This document shows positions 10,410 through 19,172 of a DNA stretch of 64,000 bases, in pieces. A program made the translations under genes and the position numbers. The DNA lies in assembly GCF_900119845.1 (NCBI RefSeq), contig NZ_FPKU01000003.1, positions 282,145 to 346,144 on the forward strand, read 5' to 3'. The notes beneath the pieces are model-generated. The model searched no databases, was not told the DNA's origin, and worked only from the letters and a program-made list of their open reading frames with translations. Within the stretch, counting starts at the first letter, position 1, and every line of letters begins with the position of its first letter. Origin of the DNA: Devosia enhydra. GTDB taxonomy: Bacteria > Pseudomonadota > Alphaproteobacteria > Rhizobiales > Devosiaceae.

Positions 10410-11048
10410 ATGGCAGGCCAGCTCGTGGCTCAGGCTCAGGGTGGACCAACCGCCCAGCCGGAAACCCCCACCGTGGAATTCGAGGAGGTCGGCGGCGACC
10501 ACGCCCTGTCGCCCGATCTCGCGGGGACGCATGGCGAGGTGCATGACTCGGGTCATTCCGAAGTCTTCCCGCCTTTCGACTCCTCCACCTTTGCCGGCCA
10601 GCTGATCTGGCTCGCGATCACTTTTGCCCTGCTCTATGTGCTGATGAGCCGCGTGGCGCTTCCGCGCATCGGCAACATCATCGACCAGCGCCAGGCCCGC
10701 ATCGATGGCGACCTGGCTGCTGCCGAGCATTCGCGCAAGAAGACGGACGAAGCCATCGCTTCTTATGAAGCGGCTCTGGCTGCGGCGCGCGCCAAGGCCC
10801 ATGCCATGGCCGAGGAAACCCGCGCCGGCATCAAGTCCGACATCGACAACAAGCGGGCCCGCGTCGAGCAGGACCTTGCCGCCAAGATTGCCGGCGCCGA
10901 AGCCTCGATCGCGGCCACCAAGGTCGAGGCCATGGGCAAGGTCGACGAGATCGCCGCCGAGACCGTGCAGGCCCTCGTGGCGCAGATTTCCGGCCCGGTG
11001 AGCGAGGCGGAAGCCCACGCCGCCGTGGCTAAGGCCAGCAAGGAGTAA
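10410..11048 (+). CDS. atpF2: F0 ATP synthase subunit b' (second b-type subunit)
   Basis: Peripheral stalk subunit. Alphaproteobacteria and phototrophs use a b/b' heterodimer in place of the b homodimer of E. coli. The 212 residues comprise a long acidic and His-containing N-terminal extension of about 55 residues, one membrane segment near 63-80 (LIWLAITFALLYVLM), and a long Ala/Glu/Lys-rich helix to the C-terminus. The extension before the membrane segment is typical of b'. It is separated from atpF by only three bases. Confidence 0.93.
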   Translation: MAGQLVAQAQGGPTAQPETPTVEFEEVGGDHALSPDLAGTHGEVHDSGHSEVFPPFDSSTFAGQLIWLAITFALLYVLMSRVALPRIGNIIDQRQARIDGDLAAAEHSRKKTDEAIASYEAALAAARAKAHAMAEETRAGIKSDIDNKRARVEQDLAAKIAGAEASIAATKVEAMGKVDEIAAETVQALVAQISGPVSEAEAHAAVAKASKE

Positions 11049-11051
11049 GCC

Positions 11052-11555
11052 ATGCTCAGCTTCGGTATGGACGCAACCTCCGCCGCTACCGTCTGGGCCT
11101 TCGTCGCCCTGCTGATCTTCATCGGCATGACGCTCTATTTCGGCGTGCCCAAGATCATCGCCAAAGCCCTCGACGCCCGCATCAAGAAGATCGAGACCGA
11201 CCTGGCCGAAGCCGATCGGCTCCGCGTCGAGGCCAAGGCCATGCTCGAAGAGTATGAGCGCAAGCGCGACGAGGCCGAGAAGGAAGCCGAAAGCATCGTT
11301 CTCGCCGCACGCGAGGAAGCCTTCCGCCTCACCGCCGAAGCCGGCGCATCGCTCGAGGCCCTCATCGCCCGCCGCACCAAGGCGGTCGAAGACAAGATCG
11401 CGCAGGCCGAGTCGCAGGCCGTCGCCGAGGTGCGCGCCCGCGCTGCGGACGTTGCAGTGGAAGCGGCCCGCGTGCTCCTTACCCAGCAGATGGCAACCCA
11501 GAACGACGCCATGGTCGACCGCGCCATCCGCGACGTGGGCAGCAAGCTGAACTAG
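11052..11555 (+). CDS. atpF: F0 ATP synthase subunit b
   Basis: Peripheral stalk subunit paired with b'. It is a 167-residue protein with a single N-terminal membrane helix (residues about 10-28) and an extended charged helix for the rest, as in all b subunits. It is the last gene of the F0 operon and ends 25 bases before a strong terminator. The F1 genes are not in this window, which fits the usual alphaproteobacterial split of F0 and F1 operons. Confidence 0.94.
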   Translation: MLSFGMDATSAATVWAFVALLIFIGMTLYFGVPKIIAKALDARIKKIETDLAEADRLRVEAKAMLEEYERKRDEAEKEAESIVLAAREEAFRLTAEAGASLEALIARRTKAVEDKIAQAESQAVAEVRARAADVAVEAARVLLTQQMATQNDAMVDRAIRDVGSKLN

Positions 11556-11580
11556 GTCGGATTTCACTAGTGATTGCAGG

Positions 11581-11609
11581 AGGCGGGCCCGTTGCCCGCC
11601 TTTTTGTTT
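11581..11609 (+). terminator. Rho-independent terminator of the F0 operon
   Basis: A perfect 8-bp stem (11581-11588 with 11594-11601), a five-base loop and a T-rich tail. It lies 25 bases after the atpF stop. Confidence 0.88.
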
Positions 11610-11678
11610 TTCGGGTGGTGCCGCTGGCGTCCCCATCGCGAGGGCTCGCTAGTCTTTAGGGGCTTTTGTGGCACGGCG

Positions 11679-11738
11679 CCTGCGCCCCCTCTCCCCTCGA
11701 GGTGAGAAGGGAAGAGCGGCGGGCTTGATTGGGCCTGT
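11679..11738 (+). repeat. 60-base direct repeat, copy 1
   Basis: Matches 12058-12117 at 59 of 60 positions; the only difference is T for G near the middle. It begins with a CTCTCCCC dyad related to R1 and continues into a tail ending GATTGGGCCTGT. Confidence 0.85.
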
Positions 11739-11820
11739 TCGAAGTTCGTCTGAGCACCGAACCTCATTACTCGACGAGTGGCTCAGGGTAAAACGTTCGG
11801 GGATTTGGCAAGCGGCGAGG

Positions 11821-11871
11821 CCCCCTCACCCGGCGCTGCGCGCCGACCTCTCCCCCGAAGGGAGAGGTAAG
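11821..11871 (+). repeat. R1 intergenic repeat, forward copy
   Basis: Two palindromic parts: CCCTCACCCGGC with a small GC hairpin, then CCTCTCCCCCGAAGGGAGAGG. The same unit recurs at 44151, 44259 (inverted), 51126 and 51241 (inverted), and in broken form at 48909. Confidence 0.8.
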
Positions 11872-11978
11872 ATGGCGTCCCTGAACCACCGAGAGTACTA
11901 ACCCTCAACAGCCCCATAGGCGCGTCTCAAACCATAAGAGCTCGCAATTCAGCGCTGCTTGCGCAGTGCCTGCGCCCC

Positions 11979-12012
11979 CTCTCCCCGCCGGGGAGAGGGT
12001 TGGGGTGAGGGG
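11979..12012 (+). repeat. R1-like repeat fragment
   Basis: CTCTCCCCGCCGGGGAGAG hairpin followed by GGTTGGGGTGAGG. It is the opposite-hand partner of the copy at 11821, so the two may bound one composite element. Confidence 0.6.
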
Positions 12013-12057
12013 TGCGGGCTCTTGGCTGAAGCCGATAGTCTGAACTCCTCATCCGGC

Positions 12058-12117
12058 CCTGCGCCCCCTCTCCCCTCGAGGGGAGAAGGGAAGAGCGGCG
12101 GGCTTGATTGGGCCTGT
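12058..12117 (+). repeat. 60-base direct repeat, copy 2
   Basis: Near-identical to 11679-11738. It ends 20 bases before the gcvPB stop codon on the opposite strand. Confidence 0.85.
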
Positions 12118-12137
12118 CGCGATGGGCACCCCCCGCC

Positions 12138-13682
12138 CTATTCGGCGGCCTGGGGCAGGTCTTCCGGGGGGGACCAAGTGAGGCGGGGGGTGCGGGCGGC
12201 TCGGGTTTCGTCGAGGCGGCGGCGAGGGGCACGGGTGGGGGCGGCGGTGAACCGTTCCTTGTCCCCGGCCTTGGCCGAACGGGCGAGATCGAGCATCACG
12301 TCGCAGAAGTGATCCAGCGTCTGCCGGCTCTCGCTTTCGGTAGGCTCGATCAGCATGGCTCCATGCACGACCAGCGGGAAATACATGGTCATGGGGTGGA
12401 AGCCCTCGTCGATCAGCGCCTTGGCGAAATCGAGGGTCGAGACCCCGCTGCCCTCGAGGAAGCTGTCGTCGAACAGCACCTCGTGCATCGCCGGATAGTC
12501 GGGGAAGGGCAGCGAGAAGACGTCAGCCAGCCGGGCGCGGATATAGTTGGCATTGAGCACCGCATCGCGCGCCGCCTGGGCCAGCCCGTCGCCGCCATGC
12601 GAGAGCATGTAGGTGAGCGCCCGCACATACATGCCCATCTGGCCGTGGAAGGCGGTGATGCGGCCCAGCGCGGTCTCCTGGGGATGCTCGACGAGTTCGA
12701 GCCCGTCGCCGGCCTTGCGGACGAAGGGCACGGGCGCGAATGGCGCCAGCGCTTCGGAGAGCACGACCGGGCCGGCACCGGGCCCGCCACCGCCATGCGG
12801 GGTGGAGAAGGTCTTGTGCAGGTTGATGTGCATGGCATCGATGCCAAGATCACCCGGCCGCACCACCCCCATGATGGCGTTGAAATTGGCGCCATCGCAG
12901 TAGAAATAGGCGCCCGCCTCATGCACGGCTGCAGCGATCTCGCGGATCTGCGGCTCGAACAGCCCGCAGGTGTTGGGGTTGGTGAGCATGATGGCCGCGA
13001 CGTCGGGCGACAGCGCCGCAACGACGGCCGAGGCATCGACCGTGCCATCGGCGCGCGCCGGGATCGGCTTGACGCTGTAGCCGAGGAAGGCGGCGGTGGC
13101 CGGATTGGTGCCGTGGGCGCTTTCGGGCACCAGCACCACGGTGCGGTGGGCCTGGCCACGCGCTTCATGGGCGGCCTTGATCGCCATCATGCCGCAGAGC
13201 TCGCCATGCGCGCCAGCCTTGGGCGAGAGCGCCACGGCGGCCGTGCCGGTGAGGGTCATCAGCCAGTGCGACAGCTCTTCCATCAGCTGGAGCGCACCCT
13301 GCACGGTCGAGACGGGCTGGAGGGGGTGGATGTCGGCAAAGCCGGGGAGCCGCGCCATCTTCTCGTTGAGGCGCGGATTGTGCTTCATGGTGCACGAGCC
13401 GAGCGGGTACATGCCCGAATCGATCGAGTGGTTGAGACGCGACAGGCGCACGTAGTGGCGCATGGCCTCGGGCTCGGTGAGGCCGGGCAGATCGAGCGCG
13501 GAGGCGCGGTCAAAGCCGCCGAGCCGATCGGTGACGATCTCGACCTCGGGGAGGTCGACGCCCGAATGCTCGCGATCGCCGATCTCGAAAAGCAGCGGCT
13601 CGTTGGGCAGCATCGAGGAGCCATTGCCCCCTGCCCCGCCCGAACCGATGCCGGTGGGACGTCCCTGGGTGTTCATGCTCAT
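12138..13682 (-). CDS. gcvPB: glycine dehydrogenase (decarboxylating) subunit 2
   Basis: C-terminal half of the pyridoxal-phosphate P-protein of the glycine cleavage system, encoded here as a separate 514-residue chain. It binds the cofactor through Lys290 in NLHKTFSTPHGGGG. The tetrad SGMYPLGSCTMK near residue 90 and the ESAHGTNPA segment near 187 are family signatures. Its ATG overlaps the gcvPA stop as ATGA, so the two halves are translationally coupled, as expected for an obligate heteromer. The last 25 residues are proline and arginine rich and not conserved. Confidence 0.96.
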   Translation of the reverse strand: MSMNTQGRPTGIGSGGAGGNGSSMLPNEPLLFEIGDREHSGVDLPEVEIVTDRLGGFDRASALDLPGLTEPEAMRHYVRLSRLNHSIDSGMYPLGSCTMKHNPRLNEKMARLPGFADIHPLQPVSTVQGALQLMEELSHWLMTLTGTAAVALSPKAGAHGELCGMMAIKAAHEARGQAHRTVVLVPESAHGTNPATAAFLGYSVKPIPARADGTVDASAVVAALSPDVAAIMLTNPNTCGLFEPQIREIAAAVHEAGAYFYCDGANFNAIMGVVRPGDLGIDAMHINLHKTFSTPHGGGGPGAGPVVLSEALAPFAPVPFVRKAGDGLELVEHPQETALGRITAFHGQMGMYVRALTYMLSHGGDGLAQAARDAVLNANYIRARLADVFSLPFPDYPAMHEVLFDDSFLEGSGVSTLDFAKALIDEGFHPMTMYFPLVVHGAMLIEPTESESRQTLDHFCDVMLDLARSAKAGDKERFTAAPTRAPRRRLDETRAARTPRLTWSPPEDLPQAAE

Positions 13683-15022
13683 TTCAGTTCCTCCGCCAGA
13701 GCGGCCGAGAGCGCAGCGATATCCTCGCTGCTGGTGAGTTCGGTGGCGGCCAGGATGATGAGATCATCGACCTCGGGCTCGCCGGGCAGGAGCCGCGAGG
13801 CCGGCACGCCGGCAAGGATGCCGCGCCGGGCTAGCGCCTCGACCACCGGGGCGGCCGGGCGGCCGATGCGGATGGTCATTTCATTGAAGAAGGTGCGGTT
13901 GAGGAGCGTGACGCCGGGAATGGCAGCGAGCGCATCGGCCAGCGCGCCGGCCCGGGCGTGATTGAGCCGCGCCAGCCGCACCAGCCCCGCTTCGCCCAGA
14001 AGCGAGAGATGGATGGTGAAGGCGAGCGCGCAGAGGCCCGAATTGGTGCAGATATTAGAGGTCGCCTTCTCACGCCGGATATGCTGCTCGCGGGTGGAGA
14101 GAGTGAGGACAAAGCCGCGCTGGCCCTCGGCATCCACCGTCTCGCCGCAAAGGCGGCCCGGCATCTGCCGGATGAAGGATTTGCGCGTCGCCATGAGCCC
14201 AACATAGGGGCCACCGAAATTGAGCGCGTTGCCGAGCGACTGGCCCTCGGCCACCACGATATCGGCACCGAGCGCGCCGGGCGCTTCGAGTAGGCCCAGC
14301 GACACCACTTCGGTGACCACCACGATCAGCAGCCCGCCCACGGCGTGGATGGCATCGGCGGCGGCCTTGAGATCGCGCAGATGGCCGAAAAAGTCGGGGG
14401 TCTGGATGACGATGGCGGCGGTCTTGTCGTCGAGGCGGGAAAGGATGTCCCCCTGGCCTACGGGCGAGGCCGGCAGGCAGATGAGGTCGTCGTCATCGCC
14501 CAGATAGGTGCGGACCACGTCGCGGTAATGCGGATGCAGCCCGCCGGAGAGCAGGATGCGGTTGCGGCGCGTCAGGCGCCGGGCCATCAGCACGGCCTCT
14601 GCCGTGGCGGTGGAGCCATCATAGAGCGAGGCGTTAGCCACTTCCATGCCGGTGAGGTTGGCCACCTGCGTCTGGAACTCGAAGAGCATCTGCAGGGTGC
14701 CCTGCGAGATTTCGGGCTGGTAGGGCGTATAGGCCGTCAGCCATTCGGAACGCTGGATAAGGTGGTCGACGGTCGCCGGCACATGGTGGCGATAGGCGCC
14801 CGCCCCGATGAAGAACGGGCCGTCGCCGGCCGCGTGGTTTCGGGCCGAAAGCGCGCGCATGCGGGCTTCGACGGAAAATTCAGGGGAATGGGCGGGCAGT
14901 GCCGGCGGCTGGCGCAGCAGCAGGTCGGACGGCACGGCGCTGAACAGCGCATCGGCATCGGGCCCGCCGATAAGGGCGAGCATGTCGGCCCGCTCGGCGT
15001 CGGAATGGGGAAGGTAACGCAT
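13679..15022 (-). CDS. gcvPA: glycine dehydrogenase (decarboxylating) subunit 1
   Basis: N-terminal half of the split P-protein; with GcvPB it decarboxylates glycine and passes the aminomethyl group to lipoyl-GcvH. The start at 15022 gives MRYLPHSDAERADML and a 447-residue protein, the usual size of this subunit; the frame extends upstream into gcvH but that part is not conserved. The segment with YTPYQPEISQGTLQ near residue 110 is a strong family mark. It lies seven bases after gcvH and overlaps gcvPB by four bases. Confidence 0.96.
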   Translation of the reverse strand: MRYLPHSDAERADMLALIGGPDADALFSAVPSDLLLRQPPALPAHSPEFSVEARMRALSARNHAAGDGPFFIGAGAYRHHVPATVDHLIQRSEWLTAYTPYQPEISQGTLQMLFEFQTQVANLTGMEVANASLYDGSTATAEAVLMARRLTRRNRILLSGGLHPHYRDVVRTYLGDDDDLICLPASPVGQGDILSRLDDKTAAIVIQTPDFFGHLRDLKAAADAIHAVGGLLIVVVTEVVSLGLLEAPGALGADIVVAEGQSLGNALNFGGPYVGLMATRKSFIRQMPGRLCGETVDAEGQRGFVLTLSTREQHIRREKATSNICTNSGLCALAFTIHLSLLGEAGLVRLARLNHARAGALADALAAIPGVTLLNRTFFNEMTIRIGRPAAPVVEALARRGILAGVPASRLLPGEPEVDDLIILAATELTSSEDIAALSAALAEELK

Positions 15023-15029
15023 CTCTGGC

Positions 15030-15395
15030 TCAAGCTGTGTGTGCGGCGTAGGCGTCGGCATCCATCAGGGCTTCGAGCTCCGAGGCATCATCGAGCCTGA
15101 GCTTGAAGATCCAGCCGCCGGCTTCTGGATCGAGATTGATGAGGCCCGGTTCGCCCGAGAGCCTGTCGTTGACGGCGACCACGGTGCCGGAGGCCGGCGC
15201 GTAGATCTCGGAGGCGGCCTTGACCGATTCGACGACGGCGGCTTCGTCACCCTTTTTCACGGCCTGGCCGACGCTGGGCAGCTCGACATAGACGATGTCG
15301 CCCAGCTGCTCCTGCGCATAGGGGGTGATGCCGACGACGGCTTCGGCGCCATCGAGACGGATATATTCGTGATCGACGGTGTAGCGGGTGGTCAT
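15030..15395 (-). CDS. gcvH: glycine cleavage system H protein
   Basis: Lipoyl carrier that shuttles the aminomethyl group between the P, T and L proteins. The 121-residue protein has the lipoylation lysine Lys59 in [12 protein letters not shown] and the usual SGTVVAVND hairpin. The start at 15395 lies one base after the gcvT stop. The open frame continues upstream inside gcvT but only the [12 protein letters not shown] start fits the family. Confidence 0.97.
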   Translation of the reverse strand: MTTRYTVDHEYIRLDGAEAVVGITPYAQEQLGDIVYVELPSVGQAVKKGDEAAVVESVKAASEIYAPASGTVVAVNDRLSGEPGLINLDPEAGGWIFKLRLDDASELEALMDADAYAAHTA

Positions 15396-15396
15396 G

Positions 15397-16572
15397 TCAG
15401 AGGCCTTGCTTTGCGGGCTTGCGGAAATAACGGTGCGGCACGAAGGGCATGGGCGCGACGGTGGCGGCCTGGCTGCGGCCGCGCACCAGCACGCCGAGCC
15501 GCGTGCCGGGTTCGGAAAACTTCGGGGGCACATAGCCCATGGCGATGGCCCGACCGAGGCTGGGGGCAAAGCCGCCGCTCGTCACCGTGCCGATGACGGC
15601 GCCAGTCTCATCGGTGATCTCGGCGCCCTCGCGCGCCGGCGCGCCTTCGACCAGCAGCCCGACGCGCAACCGGCCGAGAGCGCCCGACAATTCGCGCAGG
15701 ATGCGACCGGCGCCGGGGAAATCGGCACTGGCGCGACGGCGCTTGCCGATGGCGAAGGAGAGGTTGCCTTCAGCCGGGGAGAAGCCCGGATCGAGGTCAT
15801 GCCCGTAAAGCGGCAGCCCGGCCTCGAGGCGCAGCGAATCGCGGGCGCCGAGCCCGATGGGCTTGACGCGGGGATCAGCCACAAGCGCATCCCAGAGGGC
15901 CTCGGCTGCGGCGCGGGGCACCAGAATCTCGAAGCCATCCTCGCCGGTATAGCCGGAGCGGGCGATAAAGAGGGTCTCTCCAGCCCATTCGAAGGCGCCG
16001 TAATTCATGAAGCCGAGCGCGGTCGCGGCCGGCACGAGGCCTTCCATCACGGAGGCAGCCTGCGGACCCTGCAGGGCAAGGAGGGCGTAATGGCCATCGG
16101 AGCGGGCGATGGTCGCATGGCTCCCCAGGGCCTCGGCGAAGCGGGCATAGTCGGCATCCTTGGTGCCAGCATTGACCACGATATAGAGCTCGCCACCCAC
16201 CAGCGGCGAGCGGGCGATCATCAGATCGTCCAGCACCCCGCCATGCTCATTGAGCAGCAGGGTGTAACGGATCTGCCCGGGCTTGAGGCCGGCGATATCG
16301 CCGCAGACCAGCGGCTCGACCAGGGCTGCAATGGCGGCGTGATCGGCATCGGCATCGCCCGTGGGCTGAGAGAGCGTCACGAAGGCGGGGCCCATATGGG
16401 AGACATCGAACAGGCCGGCCTGCTCGCGCGTCCATTTGTGCTCGGCCATGATGCCGCTGGGATATTGCACCGGCAGTTCATGGCCGGCAAAGGGCACCAT
16501 GCGGCCGCCCAGCGCGCGGTGGCGGGCATCGAGCAGGACGGATTTGAGAGGCTCGGCAGAGGATTCGGACAT
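15397..16572 (-). CDS. gcvT: aminomethyltransferase, glycine cleavage T protein
   Basis: Transfers the one-carbon unit from aminomethyl-GcvH to tetrahydrofolate, releasing ammonia. The 391 residues include GLFDVSHMG near 57, typical of the folate-binding domain, and [10 protein letters not shown], another family mark. It is the first gene of the operon gcvT-gcvH-gcvPA-gcvPB and lies 65 bases downstream of a tandem glycine riboswitch. The ribosome site before the ATG is weak. Confidence 0.96.
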   Translation of the reverse strand: MSESSAEPLKSVLLDARHRALGGRMVPFAGHELPVQYPSGIMAEHKWTREQAGLFDVSHMGPAFVTLSQPTGDADADHAAIAALVEPLVCGDIAGLKPGQIRYTLLLNEHGGVLDDLMIARSPLVGGELYIVVNAGTKDADYARFAEALGSHATIARSDGHYALLALQGPQAASVMEGLVPAATALGFMNYGAFEWAGETLFIARSGYTGEDGFEILVPRAAAEALWDALVADPRVKPIGLGARDSLRLEAGLPLYGHDLDPGFSPAEGNLSFAIGKRRRASADFPGAGRILRELSGALGRLRVGLLVEGAPAREGAEITDETGAVIGTVTSGGFAPSLGRAIAMGYVPPKFSEPGTRLGVLVRGRSQAATVAPMPFVPHRYFRKPAKQGL

Positions 16573-16637
16573 CAGGGACCCAAAGGTTCATGGCACGCAG
16601 GGACGCAACGCGTGAGCGTTTCGCCTTGGTGCCCCCT

Positions 16638-16820
16638 TCTGTCCGCTAACCTGAGAGATTTCCCGGACCCTTGGGGCCGGTTGCTCCTTCGGTGGGGCGC
16701 AATCGCGCCCGCTTTCCAGATGTCGATACCGACTGCGGTCCTTTTGCCTGAGAGTTTCCGGGGGCGGTTGCTCCTTCGGCGTCGCGGGCCCGATGAGCCG
16801 GCGATCTCTCCCGCAGTCGG
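16638..16820 (-). ncRNA. tandem glycine riboswitch
   Basis: Read on the minus strand, two glycine aptamers stand in series. Aptamer I spans 16820 to 16729 and is closed by a perfect 10-bp P1 helix (CCGACTGCGG with CCGCAGTCGG). Aptamer II spans about 16720 to 16638 and is closed by TCTG with CAGA. Each contains the conserved CCGAAGGAGCAA core and the CTCTCAGG segment. The domain ends 65 bases before gcvT. Tandem aptamers upstream of gcv genes normally turn expression on when glycine is present. An expression platform with a clear terminator was not evident, so control may act on translation. Confidence 0.93.
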
Positions 16821-16826
16821 GGGGAG

Positions 16827-16848
16827 CTTTGCGGACAAATCCGCAAAG
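16827..16848. promoter_or_regulatory. perfect palindrome at the 5' edge of the glycine riboswitch
   Basis: CTTTGCGGA at 16827-16835 and TCCGCAAAG at 16840-16848 form a perfect 9-bp inverted repeat around CAAA. It lies seven bases before aptamer I in transcription order. It could be a protein operator or a 5' hairpin of the leader. Confidence 0.45.
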
Positions 16849-16962
16849 AGTCAATGGCATGGCGCGGTGACGCGTGATCCTGACGGTCGGGCGGTATGGC
16901 ATGGCGCAGCGTCCCTCCCATCGGGGGAGGAGCCGCCACAATCGGGAGGTTAAGCTATTCGC

Positions 16963-17562
16963 TTAGCTGCGGCCGCTTTCGAAGCCGACCCAGATGGTGA
17001 TGTCTTCGCCGCCGAGATAGGGAATGTTGACGTTCTCGACGACCTTGACGAATTCCGCCGACTGGGCCGCGGGGCTCACCTGCACCGGAATGTCGTAGCG
17101 CTCGGAATAGAGCGCCACATCCTCGCGCTCGACCGAGAAGCGCAGCGGCAGATTGACCTGTTCGTTCTGCCCGGCCGGCCCGAGCAGCAGGCGGCCGACG
17201 ACGCCCATGCGCACGGTGATCAGCCCGTTGGAAACCACGCAATTGCGCGACTGCTTGTCGAGCACGGCCTGGAAGCGCAGACGCCGGGGGTTGGGTTCGG
17301 CATTATTGACGTAGGAGAACAGCGCCTCCTGCCCCGGTCGCACCTTGATGGGCGGACATTCGGTGGCAATGGCCGGCAACACCGGGGCCGAGCGCGCGAT
17401 CTCCTCGGATGTGGCGCTCGTATTGGCCAGCGCGGCCGTGGGGCTTGCCCCGCCTCCGCCGAAGAGATTGCCCATCGAACAGGCCGAAAGAGCGGTTGCC
17501 AGAAGGCCTGCGCCCACAAGGCTGAAGACGCGGCCGGTGGCCGCCCTGGTGCTGTCGCGCAT
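16963..17562 (-). CDS. conserved outer-membrane lipoprotein of unknown function
   Basis: A 199-residue protein with a lipoprotein signal: basic start, hydrophobic core, and a lipobox ending in Cys28 (ALSAC). A short glycine-rich linker follows, then a beta-rich domain of about 150 residues with a single internal cysteine pair (ECPP and RNCVV). The start at 17562 is supported by GGGGGAAG seven to eight bases upstream. I do not recognise a function. It lies 23 bases downstream of the peroxiredoxin gene and so is probably co-transcribed with it. Confidence 0.75.
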   Translation of the reverse strand: MRDSTRAATGRVFSLVGAGLLATALSACSMGNLFGGGGASPTAALANTSATSEEIARSAPVLPAIATECPPIKVRPGQEALFSYVNNAEPNPRRLRFQAVLDKQSRNCVVSNGLITVRMGVVGRLLLGPAGQNEQVNLPLRFSVEREDVALYSERYDIPVQVSPAAQSAEFVKVVENVNIPYLGGEDITIWVGFESGRS

Positions 17563-17585
17563 GCCCGACTTCCCCCTACGCACGT

Positions 17586-18083
17586 TTACTTGCTGCGGGC
17601 CGTTTCCAGCGCCATCAGGACCGATGGTGCCCCGCTGGTGGTGACCCCAGGCTCTTCCTGAAGGAATAGCCGTTCCACCCGCCCATTGTCGATGATCATG
17701 GCAAGGCGCGAGAAGCGCGTGCCCATGCCGGCCTTGGACAGGTCCTTGTCGAGCCCCATGGCCTTGGCCAGCGCGCCATTGCCATCGGACAGGAATTCGA
17801 TCGACCCCAGAGCGCCCGTGGCCTCTGCCCAGGCCTTGAGGACGTGGTGATCGTTGGTTGCGCCGCACACGATGCGATCAACGCCCGCCGCGGAAAACTT
17901 CGAGGCGTTATCGACGAAACCCGGCAGGTGATTGGCATGGCAGGTTGGGGTGAAGGCCCCCGGCACGGCGAAAAACACCACCCGGCCGCCGCCCAGCACC
18001 TTGTCTGCCGTCTCATCGGTTACGCCTGCCGCGGTGACATGCTTGACCGGAATGGCGGGAATGACATCGCCAGGCTGAATCAT
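17586..18083 (-). CDS. peroxiredoxin of the Prx5 type
   Basis: Cytoplasmic thiol peroxidase of 165 residues. The peroxidatic cysteine is Cys48 in PGAFTPTC, and FSAAGVDRIVCGATND follows as in the Prx5/AhpE-like group, which commonly uses glutathione or glutaredoxin. The C-terminal half with DGNGALAKAMGLDKDLS and GTRFSRLAMIIDNG is typical. ATG 18083 is preferred over a GTG three bases earlier. No glutaredoxin domain is fused. Confidence 0.93.
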   Translation of the reverse strand: MIQPGDVIPAIPVKHVTAAGVTDETADKVLGGGRVVFFAVPGAFTPTCHANHLPGFVDNASKFSAAGVDRIVCGATNDHHVLKAWAEATGALGSIEFLSDGNGALAKAMGLDKDLSKAGMGTRFSRLAMIIDNGRVERLFLQEEPGVTTSGAPSVLMALETARSK

Positions 18084-18134
18084 CACAAACGCTCCCTCGC
18101 GCGCCCCTTAAGCAAAAGCGCGGCAAACCCTAGA

Positions 18135-18989
18135 TCACTCGGGCGTTACAGTCGACTCCGCCTGTGGAACAGACTGCGAGATTTCGTAGGCGCCCTGCGG
18201 GGTGATGAAGGTAACGGTTACAGATCGGCCCGCAAGCCATTGAACCGTCTTCTTCCCCAGCATTGGCACCAGCACTAGGTCTGGTTCCGGGCTTTTTTGC
18301 GGCACCCCGAATATCGGCCCCCCTGCCCCCAGATCGACGATGATGGAGCCGACATCGACGCGATCGGGGTCGACGCGCAGGCGCAGGAGCTTCGAATCAT
18401 CACCCGGCGGCAGGATCGCGACGGGCGGGGCGGCATCGGGCCAGGGCAGCGGTGCCAGCGCTTCGGCCTGCGTGAGCGCCAGCGCCTGACGGCGATCGGC
18501 GGTCCGGGTCGCCAGATCGAGGCTCAGCGCGGCCTGGGCCGGAATGCAGATATCGGAGCAGATGCCGACGCTGAGTTCGACCGACAGCGTCGCCGGCTCG
18601 CCGGAGAGCGTCAGGGTCAATGGCAGCAGCAGCCGATCGCGGTAGATGTAGTCGACAAAGCCCTTGGCGGTTTCGCGCTCGGGATAGGGCCAGGCGATGG
18701 CGTGGGCCTCGACATTGACCGAACGCGACAGGTCGAGCGCCGTGGGGATGCCGGTTTCGCCCGGCACGCGCCAATAGGTGTTGAAGCCGGCGGGCATGGT
18801 GATCTCCACCCCGGCCTGCAGCGTACCTTGCTCGACGCGGTCGGCCGAGACGAGACGCGCCGAGACGCCCGGAGCCAGTTCGTGCCAGGGCGATTCCCCG
18901 GCAGAGGCTGGGAATGCCAGGAGGCTGCCGAGCAGGACAAGGCTCGGGACGAGGCGCGGAGCTGGGCTCTTTGCGGACGGGCGACGCAT
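18135..18989 (-). CDS. secreted DsbD N-domain-like (thiol-disulfide interchange) protein
   Basis: A 284-residue exported protein. Counted from the ATG at 18989, it has a basic start, a hydrophobic stretch and a cleavage site after PASA near residue 30. The body matches the stand-alone DsbD alpha-domain-like family found in alphaproteobacteria, with a conserved CSDIC motif at Cys144 and Cys148. It probably accepts electrons in the periplasm, but a partner DsbD/CcdA membrane protein is not seen in this window. An open frame continues 21 codons upstream to a TTG, without support. Confidence 0.8.
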   Translation of the reverse strand: MRRPSAKSPAPRLVPSLVLLGSLLAFPASAGESPWHELAPGVSARLVSADRVEQGTLQAGVEITMPAGFNTYWRVPGETGIPTALDLSRSVNVEAHAIAWPYPERETAKGFVDYIYRDRLLLPLTLTLSGEPATLSVELSVGICSDICIPAQAALSLDLATRTADRRQALALTQAEALAPLPWPDAAPPVAILPPGDDSKLLRLRVDPDRVDVGSIIVDLGAGGPIFGVPQKSPEPDLVLVPMLGKKTVQWLAGRSVTVTFITPQGAYEISQSVPQAESTVTPE

Positions 18990-19172
18990 GGCATGGGTTC
19001 CGGTACTGGCCGCCAAGGATAGGGTAGCCAAGCCTAGCGAGGAACCTATCAACAGGCTTTAAATTCGCGTGATCGTGCGGCGCGTGCAGGCCTGCCGCGC
19101 CGGACCCGCCCTAGGCATGTCGCGGCGGGAGGGGTAAGATCAGCGACCGGGATTGATGATGGAGAGGGTCCG

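Larger units (their letters stand above)
11610..12137. other. non-coding repeat patch between the atp and gcv operons
   Basis: This stretch holds no convincing gene. It contains two copies of a 60-base direct repeat, two R1 repeat copies, and an eroded fragment near 11918-11940 that resembles the R2b element at 45854. Short open frames here are translations of the repeats. Confidence 0.75.

Noticed and set aside
11668-11901. Open frame with LSPEGRG and PHPALRADLSPEGRG
   Set aside because: It is a translation of R1 repeats, a well-known source of false proteins.
16572-16838. Open frame across the glycine riboswitch
   Set aside because: It translates the aptamers and has no protein features.
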